This document shows, one piece after another, positions 23,286-36,509 of a stretch of 64,000 nucleotides of DNA (the stretch's first letter is position 1; every line of letters begins with the position of its first letter). The position numbers were made by a program, and so were the translations under genes. The stretch lies in contig NC_091666.1 of the NCBI RefSeq assembly GCF_042453785.1, positions 27,238,501 through 27,302,500 on the forward strand. The letters run 5' to 3'. The notes below the pieces were generated by a model. It was not told the origin of the DNA, did no database searches, and saw nothing but the letters and a program-made list of their open reading frames with translations. Source of the DNA: Malus domestica (taxonomy: Eukaryota; Streptophyta; Magnoliopsida; Rosales; Rosaceae).

Positions 23286-26200
23286 TAGTTATCTCATACC
23301 TTTACTTTTTAGATATTCAAGGAATACAACGGGTATGAGATGCATTTACTTTTTATTTCTTGCTTTTTAGTAAACACATGAATAAAAATACGGAATCTTA
23401 TAGGTACCAATTCTTAAAAAACTTTTAGCTAAAATATCATGTTTTCAGTTTAGGTACCAATGAAAAAGTCAACCACAACAATTCTATAAGTACTATTATA
23501 ACTCAAAATAATTACATGATTGTCACTCAATTCTTTCAGCCGGCCAAACTTTTCTTACGACCGGTTGATCAAAGTTTTTTGCAATCGGCCATTCAAAATT
23601 TTTGAGTCTTAAATGTCACCATCCAACATTGACCTTCAAAAAAACATGTTTCGTAATGAATTTTCTCATATGTTCTCTAATTTTAGTGTGTATATATCCA
23701 AAACAATAATAAACTAACATAACAAAACATAATTGAAGCTTATAAGGTTGCACATATTGCTTTTTTTTTTGAAATTTTCCAGCGATTGGAAAAAAGTTTT
23801 GGCCACAATGAAGGTGGTTGGCGACAATTTAGGGCACTAGGACCGGCACTGGTGACACGTGGATCATGTGCGATGGAAAAAAATATATAAATGTTTATAT
23901 GCTTATAAGTGTATTTGCCCACAATTTGTGGGTTAATCCAAATAGAATGAGAAGGGATTGGTAGTTTCCCTTACAGTTAATAAAAAAAAAACAGAATAAT
24001 TTAAGAGTGATGTTATTTGAATGTACAAAACTAAAACATGTGTTAGTACACTATTTTACGTACGTGGGTTCTACATAGAATAGTAATATTATATCTATTA
24101 AAAAATACGTCAATAAATGTACATCTGTTTTGTGTGTCTAAATAACTTTATTGATTGCAGAATATATGTTTCGTTCTCATGGCAAGCAGCATGAAAAACA
24201 TGTATATTGACTATTAGTTTATTTTTAGCGCAGTCTGTATGAGCGACGAAAAAGCCAAACTTTCCAAGTCGAAGGGTCTAAGTTTTCATCATGTTCCCGG
24301 TCTTAACCCCCATCAGAAAATTGGGTAAGAGTAAGACCTTACGTTATTCAATCCAAACAACCTTGTAACAACCAATGTGTGCATGAATATCCTTTTTTCT
24401 CGTTGAATTAAAGGTGGAAGTTCGGCACATACATTCACCATTTTGTAAGTTTCGAATATTCATGCAAGTATAATCTCTTGTAATAAGTATAATCTCATTT
24501 GATGTATGATAAATTTTGTGAACGGATCGTAATAGTACCATGTGATGTTGTCAACTCATTTACGTAATAATACGTATTTACTTTAATAATATTAAGTATT
24601 TTTGTGCTAATTTTGGTTGAGGTGAGATTCTATGTGCTGAAGTTGAGATGTTTTATTGAGCTGTAACTTGGATGGATCCAATTTCACTATAGTGAAAAGA
24701 ATTTTGTTAGTGATGATTTGACTCGTTTGAGTTTATCATGCAGTTTGGGTCCAGTTTTTTTGAGCAAGCTCATTCTTTTTGTTATCGGTTGCTAGTTGCA
24801 GTTATAGTTGAGGTCTTGTAGTCTCATGATATTCTTATGTAATCTTCCATATTTTTTTAGAGCTTATGCCACATTGTCAACAAAAAAAAAAAATTAATCA
24901 CACTCATACTATAAGATGTAACGGTATTAAGATTATATGAAGAAAAAAAAATCATGACAGTCAAAACCCTAATATGATGTCTATATATGCCCCCATCGCC
25001 CATCGATTCATTACACATTTCATACTCTAGCCCATGGTGGTGCAAGTTGCAAACTGAGAATTGTGAAAGTTTCACAACCTTTTATAAAAAAATATATACG
25101 TGTCTTATCTTTTCTCTTGTAATTAAACGTGGAAGTTGTCATGTCACGTACATAAACCATTGTTTAAGTTTCAAATTTTCATGCAAATATTAGTTGTTGG
25201 GGATTATTATATAATGTAGGAGGCATTTTTCTAGACTTTTTGAAATACTGTTATGTAGTATTTACTAATCTAGTTGTTTATTTTATATACATACTTTTTA
25301 TTAATATTTTAATTTAGAAATAAACTAATTACGTCACTCATACAAATAACACGTGGCAGTATTACCTAGGGTGCAAGTTGGAATAGTATTTTTATTCTGA
25401 AAAGTTGAAATGGGGAAAATTCGACAATTCCGAATTCCCGATTTGAAAAGTTTCCAACTGTTTCAAACTTATTTCGGTAAAATAATTATGAAATATTTTG
25501 ATGTTTAATGTTACTTATTTTCTAAAGTTATGTAATTTGTAATTAATTTTTGTATTTTATTGTTAGTTGGGGTTACATTTCTTTCATGGTTTTTATATTA
25601 ATCATACACGTGTATAAAAAAAAAAAGTATAAACATACTATAGTATACCACAAAATTGAATGAATTTATACAAAAGCATATACCGAATGATAATACTTGT
25701 GTTCTCCCATAGAAAAACCTACTAGTCCTCCCTACTTACGATTACGAATAACAAATCTTTACCATCTCAACATCATAGTCGGAATAGTTCATGCTTTCTA
25801 TCATCATTTAAAGATAATATATGAAAAAAATTAATTCAATTTGAAGACCTTTTCACCATTTATATGCATAAAACAAAGAAACAGTTCTTCATGAGAATGC
25901 TCTTTGTTATTTCTGATCCGATCCTTTAAAAAATCACTCTAATATTACCGTCTCATGCACTCAAAACTTTTCATCAGAGTCAAAGCCCTAATACGATATC
26001 TCCATCTGCCCCCATCTTTATCTTGATTACACATTACATACCCTAGGGCATGACGGTGCAAGTTGTAAGGTGGGAAAGTTTTGCAAACCAAGTTATTAAA
26101 GTGGATACATATATATTTCACATCTGTACGTAGGGACGTGAACGAAAAATGAATACCAAAAATAGTAAAAAAATTCCAAACATCTACTGTTTGGTTATCG

Positions 26201-26947
26201 AAATGAGGATTTGGATAAGGCTTGAAGATGTGGATCTGTTGGTGGAACACAAATCTTGTCCATTTCCAAAATAGTTAGGTGGAAAATGAGTGCTGCGTTG
26301 CCGCCATTTGCCACAAGCATGCATCCACCTTTGACATTTCAGATATTAACAATTTAACAATTGTATCTCTTTAGGCTTTATCGTTTATTTATTTATTCAG
26401 ATTTATAATCATTTTGTTTAACTCAATCTTAATCAAAAAACAAGGAGCTAAATCAAGGGTTAATTAATTAATTAATTCAAATCCCCATGATGTAAAGTAG
26501 TCGCAATGTAGGTGCTTTGGTCCAAGACACAATTATACCACTAAGCTAATCTGGAAAGGAGGCTATTAGGCTAATTGCATATTCAAACACTTGGCTTAAT
26601 CTATTTCCTATTAGGTTAAGGTGGCAATGTCATCAATCAATTTAAGCTTTTTCAGGTAGTTGCGACGTCGTTTAATGGATTACATATGGCTAATGCTAAA
26701 GACTTCAAATAATTACAACCAGTTAGATGGCTATATACATGCATCATTACTGAAGCCTCGTGAGAAAGTAGACTTAGATCTTTTCAATTTTGGGGTCCGG
26801 CCATAGTTTTGTTACGCTAACGCTAAGTGACAAATGACAAATTAATTTGTTAATCAAAATGATTTGTACCATATTACCGACCAAACCCTTGTCCACATCT
26901 TTTAATTAGGTGTGTGATGGCTCATCTAGGTGACATGTTTTATACTT
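23286..26947. other. Gene-poor AT-rich DNA with a dispersed repeat
   Basis: No gene was recognised. A block of about 115 bp occurs twice in direct orientation (about 24960-25082 and 25980-26095), sharing 'ccctaata', 'tgcccccatc', 'attacacatt' and 'ggtgcaagttg'. A further block near 24413-24475 resembles 25129-25190. They look like an unclassified local repeat. Confidence 0.5.
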
Positions 26948-27119
26948 AGGTAATGTTAGAGAGACTAATTATTCAGACCAAATTATGTAAATCATATGAT
27001 GTGGTTGTTGATGATTGAATTATTACTTGAGTGTTGATTAACGTGCTTATTTTGTATTGGTGACACATCACATGATTTGCAAATTTGGTTTAAAATTTGA
27101 TCTACCTAAAACATTACTC
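26948..27119. mobile_element. Mutator-like MITE (family B, copy 2)
   Basis: A 172-bp element beginning AGGTAATGTTAGAGAGACTA and ending CATTACTC, flanked by a perfect 9-bp duplication tttatactt (26939-26947 and 27120-27128). Same family as 5967-6124. Confidence 0.82.
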
Positions 27120-27129
27120 TTTATACTTT

Positions 27130-28309
27130 TATGTGCAGTATGAACTCGATCGTATGCATTACGATATTAGATATCGATTTAACTTTAAGTAGAGAAAGGA
27201 TATGTTTGTCATTCCATTGTGGCGTCATTATGTAAAATGTAAAATTCACATTGTGAAAAATCTCTACATGCATGGACGATTTTATGTGTGAAACTTGAGT
27301 AATCCTATATATATCACATTTCACTAAAATTTCCCGCGGAAAGGAAATTTGGGCGACAACTAATAATTCCATTTGATAGAGAAAGATATAGAACGTAGAA
27401 GTCAGCCATGATTAATCTCAGTTGATAAAGAAAGTTATTTAACGATAAAATTAATAGAAAATGTCGACATTAACTTGTTCATCATCCATGCGATGCAATT
27501 ATATACGTGGTTGCGTTGCGTGCTGCATAAACATCTAAATAATGTTCATCTTCTTCTGCAAGTTATCCCAATCAGATGACTAGCTGCTTAATTAATATAT
27601 AAAGACCTCACTTGAGTCTCCAACGACAGTACTAATATATAAATCTATACGCAAGAACACACACTAACTAACAATTAATTAACTAAACGGTCCTTTTGGA
27701 GCAACTATTATACGATTAAATATTTGTTTTAATATTTTTCATCGTCTCCAGCCCAGAAAAAACATAATGAGAAGTGAGAACCCACATTTCAAAAGAGACA
27801 GATATACCCACAGATATTTATATTATAATTAGGAGGGGTTAATTACTAATTAGCCATAATAACAAGCAAAGATGCATCATCAGGGGTTAATAATTTTTTA
27901 GATAACTTCTAGGGCATGGTCGGTCATTTGCTCTTGTTTTATATTCACATGGTTGTTTTCTCAAATACCTGGGCATGGTGCAAATTTCTGAGTGTCATAG
28001 ATTTCGCTTATTGACCTCGCAACTCAAGAGGAAATGACAGTGACTGACTGACGTAAAGTTCCCCACATCTTAATTTAACTATTTTGTGTGCTTACGAGAA
28101 TTTGAGAGAGAAGGATACGCCACTTTTTAAAACCGATATGGATATATCTAAAACAGATTTATTAAGTTATTGTATGTCATGCATAAGTTTTTTATTGACA
28201 TATAATACTTCATTATTATGCAAGTAATGTCCTTTAGTGGTTAATTCATTTCATATAAGCTGCTCTGTTCAAAAGTAGCGTATACATTTGTTGAGAGAAT
28301 TTACAAGTG
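27130..28309. other. Intergenic AT-rich DNA
   Basis: Nothing recognisable was found: no splice-consistent coding signal and no clear element ends. Confidence 0.45.
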
Positions 28310-28317
28310 ATTATAAC

Positions 28318-29950
28318 CATGGATTTAAATATCGATATTATCGGCGAAATATTGCCGATAATATCGATTTTTCGGGTAATGGATATTTAAACTGGTTTCC
28401 GTGTAGTTTTCGTCCAAATATCGCGATATTATCGATATTATCGATAATATCGCGATATTTTGGAAATATCGAGAAATTTCGTTGAACGGTGCAATCGGAT
28501 TCCGATATCGGACGCCGGAGATGGTGTGCCTGTTCCCGAGCCCATTTCGTCCCAAAAACCTTGCAAAAACACGAATTTTAACTTAAATTTCACATATATA
28601 CTCCAAATTTCACGCATGCATCAACGATTCAACATATGTGATATCGGTTTAGGGCTTAGGGTTTCAATGGAATCTCACCTGAAATATCGATGACTGGGCC
28701 AACTCCTTGCTCAGCGGCGCACCACCAGAGACGACTGAGGGAGAAGAAGAAGGATGGAGAGACTGAGGGAGAAGGATGGACGGAGAGACTGAGGGATAAG
28801 GATGGACGGAGAGACTGAGGGAGAAGGATCGAGATCGAGGCTGAGGGAGAAGGATAGACGGACGGAGAGACTGAGGGAGAGAAGGATCGAGATCGAGGCT
28901 GAGGGAGAAGGATGGACGGACGACGGAGAGACTGAGGGAGAGAAGGAGAGACTGCGTGTGTGGTGTGTGTGTGTGTGGTCTGCGTGTGTGGTCTGTGCGT
29001 GTTTTGCAGAGAAGAAGAGACTGAGGGAGAGAAGCAGAGAAAGGGAGAGCCTGGGAAAGTGGAGAGAAAGAGAGGACTGAGAGAGAAGATAGATGTGAAG
29101 GATGGGGAATCGGGATGGAGGGGAGGTCACACCACACACGTGGTGCTGAAATGGGGAAGCATGCTGCACCTTTTCAAAGTTTCAATTTCAACCACCCACC
29201 CAACCATGATTTTTACTTTTAATTTTAAAAAGTTAAATATAACCATTCAAAATATCTTAAGTTATATGACTTAATGTATTTTTAAATTTTAGATTGGTTG
29301 GATATTCTTTTTACATTTTATCATTCGATTTATTTGTGGGCTAACGAGGGAAACCAAACTAGCACATATGAACAATAATTAGTAATTTATTTAGAGTTTT
29401 AATACTCACATCCTTATTAAACTCCTAATTAATTTTCAATTCAAACATTTCAAATATATAAAAAATAAAATAAGAATAAGTTTGTACCCATTAATTTTTA
29501 TAAAAAAAAATTGATATGTACCCGTTATAAGAATAAGTCACTCATGTATCTTACCATGCAATATATAAAGTGTAAAATATTGTACTAATTCATTATATAT
29601 AAATGATTATGGTGTGTTTAAACTTCTTTCATTAATTACTACATATATAAATGATTAATTACTACATATTTTCTACACTCACAATGTTTGTCAGCTCGCT
29701 ATATAATCAACTTGATAATGTTAAATCCATCATGCAATGCATTTCCTTCCAATTTTTTGTGATAAACTAATAGATAATTGACTAAATAAACATCCTGCAA
29801 AGTTTCAATAAAAATTTCCAAGTTTTTCTTACAATTTCCGTGATTTCCATGTAATTTTTATCGATATCGATATTTTATCGATATTTCCGTCGATATTTCC
29901 GTGTTTTTGGACTACCGATATTTCCGATATTACCGATATTTAATACCTTG
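28318..29950. mobile_element. hAT-like element with ATCGATA-rich ends
   Basis: A 1633-bp element. The left end begins CATGGATTTAAATATCGATA and the right end, reverse complemented, begins CAAGGTATTAAATATCGGTA. A perfect 8-bp duplication attataac (28310-28317 and 29951-29958) supports hAT-type insertion. Both subterminal regions are packed with short palindromes (atcgat, cgatat). The interior holds a minisatellite at 28735-28960 and no transposase, so the element is non-autonomous. Confidence 0.83.
28735..28960. repeat. Minisatellite inside the hAT-like element
   Basis: About nine imperfect copies of a unit close to 'gagagactgagggagaaggatggacg', some with an inserted 'atcgagatcgag' part. A GT-rich stretch follows at about 28950-29000. 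It creates long open frames on both strands that should not be read as proteins. Confidence 0.8.
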
Positions 29951-29958
29951 ATTATAAC

Positions 29959-30586
29959 TCATGTTGATGGGCATAATCACAATGCCAAGTGCTTCTTCAC
30001 ATGCATGCATATTGAGTGAAAGAGACTCAATGAGAAATTTAAACCTTAAATTATTTGTAAAACAATGCTCATTGTTGAGGATTCCCAAATCTATCCAAAC
30101 AATTTTTAGAGACCCATATATCTGCAATAATTTCACTACTAAACGAAGAATATATGCAGTGAAACTTCACTACTTGATTGGCATTCATTCTTGTAATGAT
30201 ACATGGATGGTGCTGTTGCTTCTCTTGGCGCGGCATGCTGAGGCCGAAAAGCTCGGCTGCTACCATCCGAACTGACACAAAATCTGTGCGATCAATCGAT
30301 CGATATAGTGTTGGCTAAGGTTTTTAGGTCATAAAATGTGGATTGTGATCAATTGTGAAGCTAGAAACCTAGGAGTACACCTTGCTTTTTGTGCACGCTA
30401 AGGCCACATATAGATGAATAATACCATGATATGTGGTACGCTATCGATTTTATCATGAGCTTTACTGTTGCTATTGCAGCTATAAGGTTGCATACGTGAC
30501 AAGTGACAACAGCTTGCTTGTCTATTTTTGGTCAAAGCCAAAAACTACACAATGACAACCTTGTAAATACCACACATTACATACCC

Positions 30587-30623
<37 letters not shown>

Positions 30624-31190
30624 ACACACACACACGATATACGTAAGATTGAATACATCTAGATTGATGACGAACATGGGATTCATCATAGTAAAAGTTG
30701 TATATGAGTTGCGTTTGGTGTTGTCCTAAACGGGAAGAGAATGTGATAAAATTAGAATAGATTCAGAGTTCAATTCCATTCGTATCTCAATCACGAACAT
30801 ATACTATCATACCCGGGATTGAATTAGGCCAAGTTCATGAAAGCTTTTACTTGGTTCAGTGCACCAAAGAATATGTTCCTACTTCCCATCAATTTTCCTT
30901 TAGGATAAAAATGGTCCTAGAATTCTAGAGAGGACAAAATGAAAACCGAAAAGTGTGTGAAGTTGTACAAGACTACAATTTAGACCCACTAAAACATGGA
31001 AATATATGGTTGACAAAAAATTGGGTGGTGGCTGTTGGGGTGGCGTATCAAACTGTATGATTGATAATTCCATCTGAAATTTCGCCAGCAGGAACAAAAG
31101 TCGGGATGCACAATTGCACACAATGTTACAAGGAAGTCGAAAGGTTTTTTTCACTTTGGGCTCCACCTTTACATTAATTCATAACATACA
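29959..31190. other. Intergenic DNA with a (TA)n microsatellite
   Basis: No gene was recognised. A TA dinucleotide run occupies about 30590-30617, followed by a short CA run. Confidence 0.5.
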
Positions 31191-31194
31191 AAAA

Positions 31195-31960
31195 GAAAAT
31201 ACATTCTAAATCGTCAAGTTTGGATAACTGCAACTTTATACCTCATGTTTAAAACATTACAATATCATACACAAACTTGTGCTTTACTTTTAATATCATA
31301 CATTTATTATCAATATGTCAATTTGACCGTTAAATGATGATATAGAAACTACGGGTTCCACTTTTTTGTTAATGTGGCCGTCAAATTTGTTCCATGTAGA
31401 CACAACCAATAATTTTGTGTGCCGATGGATTTTTTTTTTAAACATTTTCACGGGAAACGAGGCATCGACCTCTTTCCCCAGGTTCTGTCAAGGCCAACTC
31501 CGACCACGTCCTCTCCAACGTCACCTCCACCTGCAACTCCGTGTTAAGTCCACGCTCCTCCAGCTTGACGCCATCGTTGAGCACGACAACTGCATCGATG
31601 GCGTCAAGCATGCCTTCTACATCCAAGACTACGAGTATGCTGCCAATTACCTCCAACGCTTCTTCTATATCAATTCTGAGTATAGGGATTCCGACAAGAA
31701 CCCAATCCTGCACCCACCCATCAACCACATCCATCCCACCAATTCATCACTCCACCAAACTCCTTAATCCAAAAATGTGGGCTCCACCTTTAGTTTACCA
31801 CGTTTTCATTTAATAGCGAAACTGATTATTAAAATGTAACAGATGTATGATGCTGAAACTAAAACATAAATTTGTATATGATATTGTAATGTTTTAAAGA
31901 TTATGTATGAGGTTTCAATTGCACTCAAACTTGAAGGTGCAAATTGTAATTTACTTTAAT
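31195..31960. mobile_element. TIR element carrying a COG4 gene fragment (Pack-MULE-like)
   Basis: Two inverted arms of about 150 bp, at about 31210-31365 and 31785-31945, share blocks such as TCAAGTTTG, CCTCAT, and TTTAAAACATTACAATATCA. Between them lies sequence unlike the arms, GC-richer, with similarity to the COG4 protein. Long inverted arms around a gene fragment are the layout of Pack-MULEs. I could not fix a target duplication, so the outer limits are approximate. Confidence 0.6.
31483..31700 (+). pseudogene. COG4 (conserved oligomeric Golgi complex subunit 4) fragment
   Basis: In one frame (from about 31541) the sequence encodes VKSTLLQLDAIVEHDNCIDG and then VKHAFYIQDYEYAANYLQRF, ending near INSEYRDSDK. 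This closely follows the plant COG4 block that reads like VNSTLLRxDAIVExxNCIxGVKxALxxEDYESAA. An upstream piece (SVKANSDHV, 31483 onward) resembles the preceding COG4 residues but lies in another frame. Only about 70 residues of a protein of roughly 740 are present, with no own promoter visible. COG4 tethers vesicles within the Golgi; this piece cannot. Confidence 0.72.
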
Positions 31961-32515
31961 GCAAAAGTGCTTTTTTGGTCACTTCTACATATTACATTGC
32001 TAATCACTTCTCTAATAGAGGTGTTCCTCTTCGCTATGTACGTGAAATTCACTTGTATTAGACAATCGTCAATAGTGCAATTAATAAATGTGGTCCAAAT
32101 AACAACACTCTTAATAGTATTCGTAGTCATGAAGGCTAAATAATGACTTGAATCATGTAGTTTGGATGTAGTTATACTGTTGATACGACAATATTCTACA
32201 TTAAGGGTGCGAAATTTAGGCTAATATGTACAATGAAGCATCCATAATAATTAGATATCAAACTTATCATCAAAGTGAATCGATCATGAAACCTCCCACT
32301 TTAGTTGACGAGGAATATCACTAGCCATATTGCTAGTGGCAACGAAGTTCAACTTTAACCTTATATACCAGTTGATTACATCCCTAAATTGTCACAATTT
32401 AAGTCGTGTAGCTTACTAATTTGACCAAGGATAATAATAGCTTAATTTCGTCAATCAACAAAAACGAAAGTGGAACTCCGTCCCAACACCCCAAAAGCGT
32501 ACTTTGCTGTCATAC
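31961..32515. other. Intergenic DNA upstream of UBA5
   Basis: AT-rich with no recognisable coding or mobile-element signal. Confidence 0.4.
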
Positions 32516-32572
32516 ATGAGCCCAATTTCGAGCCCAAATTATAATTGGGCCGGCCTCAACTCGGCCCAACAA
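32516..32572 (+). promoter_or_regulatory. Site II-type GCCCA motifs upstream of UBA5
   Basis: Four GCCCA/TGGGC motifs cluster at 32519-32569. Such motifs bind TCP factors and are common in promoters of plant housekeeping genes. They lie about 250-300 bp upstream of the ATG. No TATA box is evident. Confidence 0.45.
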
Positions 32573-32819
32573 CGCAAAAGGTAACCAGAGCAGGTTGTTG
32601 GTCCACTCTCAGTCTCACAGACTCACAGACCAGCTCTGGCAAAGTGGCAACACTGACGGCAATTCCTTCGCTGCCAAATTCCAATTCCGCCAAGAAAAAA
32701 AAAAAAAAAAACCCAATTCGCAACGGTAAAGTGCATCGCATGTAAACGCTTCTCGCAAGGAAGGTAGCGATTCCGAATAGGACCGAATTTAAGAACGTTT
32801 TTTTAGAGAGAGAGAGGCA

Positions 32820-35800
32820 ATGGAGGTGGAACTGAAGGAGATGCTGAACGACCTGGAATCGCTGAAGAGATCGCTGGCCGATCCTTCTCATCATGCTCCA
32901 ATCGATAAGGTGAAATCTCGCATTTCCGATGCGTTTGAGATACAGATGAGAATTTGTGAGAGCTTTTGGTTTGGATTTTACTGGTTTCGATCGAATTAGC
33001 TGCTTGATTTGGCTGAAACGGATCAGTTTTTTGTTTTATTAGATATTGTTAATTGTTCATGTGAAAATTCAGGTTCTGATCGCTAATCTGTGATAATTTT
33101 CAGTAGTATATGCGTAATTCGTTGATTAGGATCTCTTGTTTATTGATTCCATGTTTTATTAGTTTAGTTTTTTGGTGGTTGTTTGTTTCCTGAGAAAATT
33201 AGAGAAAGAAACAAGGATATTTAATTATATAAATTTAGCGTGAAGTTTAACTTATGAAAATTAACTAGATTGTTGTTCTTTACCGGGAACTAGAGTTTCT
33301 GCTCGCAGAATGCTGATAAGTTTACTAGAGTTTTGTAATTTTTTTCTTGTAGAACTGACTTTTCTTTTTGCTTCATGAAAAATGTAATTTGTAGCTACAA
33401 TTCCGCGTAGAACGCCTTACGAGCCTTGCAAAGTCTGGACCTGTCCGGCGTTCAAAAGTGAAGGTAATTTTACGGTTTATCTACTATCATTGTCAAAATG
33501 TGTGATGATGATTGTATTGTTGGTTCATGCATTACATGTTTGTGTTGACAGGATATGAGCGCCGAGGTGGTAGATAGCAATCCTTACAGTAGGCTTATGG
33601 CACTTCAGAGGATGGGTATTGTGGGGAACTATGAAAGAATACGGGATTTCTCAGTTGCCATTGTTGTCTGTATTTATCTCCTCTTTTAGTGTTCCTTCTG
33701 TCATTGTAGAACGAAATTTAATTTTGTTATATCAATGCCTGATGTCCTATTTGGTTTGTTTGCAGGGAGTAGGCGGTGTAGGAAGTGTAGCAGCTGAGAT
33801 GCTTACAAGATGTGGTATTGGTCGCCTTTTGTTGTATGATTATGACAAAGTAGAGTTAGCTAACATGAATAGGTTATTCTTTCGACCAGAACAGGTAATG
33901 ATACTTGTTTTTCTCATTCGTCATTCTTTGTTTTTGAAAATTGTCTTCACTAGTTTTGTCTCAGTCATGTCATTTTCTGTTCAAAGGTTAGGTGCTACGG
34001 TCATCATTATAATTTCCAAGTACTTAATGATTAAAAATAATTTCTAATTTCTAATTTTAATGTGATTTTTTATTTTCAGAGTGGCATGACAAAAACAGAT
34101 GCTGCTGTACAGACCCTTTCAGACATAAATCCCGATGTTATACTCGAGGTAATCATTTCTCATGATTTTTCTTCTATCTAATTTCATTATGTCTGTAAAA
34201 TGCATCCAATCTTGAATTTCCATCTATAGTTTCTAGGCGTAGATGAGTGATTATATGTTGATGCTATTAGTACGGATCCTTGTATATTTAATTGTTCAAA
34301 CATAGTGCCTATATTTTATAACAATGCTGATCAACTTCTTTGTGTTTAGAGCTATACACTGAACATCACAACAGTGCAAGGTTTTGATACCTTTATGTCT
34401 AGTTTAAAAAATAAATCGTTTCGCCCAAATAAAGAAGGCACTGGAATAGACCTTGTGTTAAGCTGTGTTGATAATTATGAAGCAAGAATGGCTGTTAATC
34501 AGGTATGAGGTTATATAGTTAGTTGTCTTCGTTCCTTCTGCCTCCAAAAAAACTATTGTCTAATTTCTTTCCCCATCTGATACAGGCTTGCAATGAACTG
34601 AATCAGACATGGATGGAGTCTGGTAAGCAAAGTAGTTCCTAATTGTATTACCCTAAGCGTTAACTGAAAGTCCCATGGTGTGCGACATGCATTGAGATTT
34701 GAGATTCATTTTTGGTGAGATCTAATCAGGACCTAAGATACCCACATCTAGATCAGATATACAATGCTGAAGTGCACAGTTGATCAGATGCATCTCAGCT
34801 GTAGATATATGTGCATTTATCATTTGTATGTATGAAATATGTGGTACTCGCATTTGTTAGGCATATAAACTTTATTCTGCATGTGTTTTTCTTAATCACA
34901 GAGGCATACATGCTATATCTTGAAAAAAGAAAATTTTTGAAATACATATCTATACGAAATCTAGTTATAATTTACATGGAAATTCACATGAAGAACATAA
35001 ACTTTGACAGGTGTGTCTGAGGATGCCGTTTCAGGCCATATTCAGTTGCTGATTCCCGGTGAAACTGCATGTTTTGCATGTGCACCACCTTTGGTATGCT
35101 TTTTTGTTTTTGTTTGAATTTTTATGATGTTGGAGGATTCTCAGTGAGAAATATGGAACATGAATGCTGGAATAGTGATAACTTTTTTCTTCTTCTGTAT
35201 CTCTTCCTTAGGTCGTAGCATCTGGAGTGGATGAACGTACACTTAAGCGTGAAGGGGTTTGTGCTGCATCTTTACCTACCACTATGGTAAGAAGGTTTCC
35301 CTTCCAATCTCTGGTGGCTCTCCTTTCTTGGGACTTTTGTTATTCAAATTTATTAGTGTTTGGGTTTGCACTGGTACGTTGCTTCAGATTTATGTTGTGG
35401 TACTATGGACAATGGTACAACTGTTACTCGTATAGCAATAGCAACTAACTTTCGTTTCATCTTATAGGGAGTTGTTGCTGGGCTTCTAGTCCAAAATACA
35501 CTAAAATACTTGCTGAACTTCGGAAACGTCTCCCCATACTTGGTAAGTCGTATGTTGTATTCTCTCTTGTTCTGCTTTTATTTGGCAAAAACATCTCGAA
35601 GGATTTAGTAAGTTCATAGATCTATATTTTTAACATTTAGCATCAAATGCTGTGTCACTGCTCCATGCTGATCCGCCTAAATTTTGATTTTCTTGGTTGC
35701 AGGGATATAATTCTCTTAAAGACTTCTTCCCAACTATGGAAATGAAGCCAAACCCTCAGTGTTCTAATTTTGCTTGTCTGGAACGGCAGGTAAAGAAACT

Positions 35801-36509
35801 AAGATCCAGGGCACCCGAACTAAATCTAATGATTATTTGAACATCCGGTTAATTGGTTTGTCATTGACGCTGAGGCAATGTCTACCGCGCAGAAAGAATA
35901 CTTGCTTGTAAAGCCAGCTAGGGATGCTGCAATTAAAGCAAAGATGGAAGCTGAAGCATCATCAGTTCCGGAATCTCCGCTTCATCTTGATAATGAATGG
36001 GAAATAAGGTACTTCTACCAACAATGGAACGTTCTTCATATTAAGTAGTTAATGTTTCTTCATGTTAATACCTACGCACATCAGGGATGTTTCCTAAGTT
36101 GCATATAAAAAGACTGACATGCAGTTCGGAGGACTAGTTTCATGGAAATGAAAACATACGTTCGGTTTGTGTTTGTTTGCAGTGTCGTTGATGATACCGA
36201 GCCGGAAAGTGCAGAGGCCAAAACTTCAGGTGATTTATCCTTTAATGTTTCAAGTTCTATTGATTTCACTCAAACACTTTCCCACCTTTTACAATTCCTT
36301 ATTTTTGATCTGTGTATGAGTTTCCAAATTAACGAATCACTTGTTTTCTCATCATCACCTGTCATCTGGTCTCAGATGCACTTCCAGAAGGTCTTGTTCG
36401 CGAGCTCCCCAGTGCAGATGAGTTCCAAAAACCGCCAACTGAAGCTACAGAGGGTACCATCGACGACCTAGAAGATCTTCGAAAGCAACTTGAGGCCCTA
36501 AATTCTTGA
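32820..36509 (+). CDS. UBA5: UBA5: E1 activating enzyme for UFM1
   Basis: UBA5 adenylates UFM1 and passes it, through a thioester, to UFC1 for ufmylation of ER-linked ribosomal proteins. I read 14 exons: 32820-32909, 33395-33463, 33552-33665, 33766-33894, 34080-34148, 34350-34502, 34586-34622, 35011-35093, 35212-35286, 35468-35542, 35703-35789, 35893-36008, 36183-36229 and 36376-36509. All borders are GT-AG with consistent phase, giving 425 aa. The nucleotide loop GVGGVG is at about 92-97. Zinc cysteines are at 241, 244, 318 and 323. The catalytic Cys is about 265 in [16 protein letters not shown]. The acidic C-terminal tail holds the expected UFM1/UFC1-interaction region, with [15 protein letters not shown] and a final [12 protein letters not shown] helix. 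The length is close to human UBA5 (404 aa). No break is seen. Confidence 0.95.

Noticed and set aside
28735-28960. Regularly spaced repeats suggesting a CRISPR-like array
   Set aside because: The units are contiguous without unique spacers, and the host is a plant nuclear genome; it is a minisatellite.
28664-29169. Overlapping frames of 150-157 codons on the minus strand and about 100 on the plus strand
   Set aside because: They arise from the minisatellite in the hAT-like element; the composition is repetitive and no start context or homology supports them.
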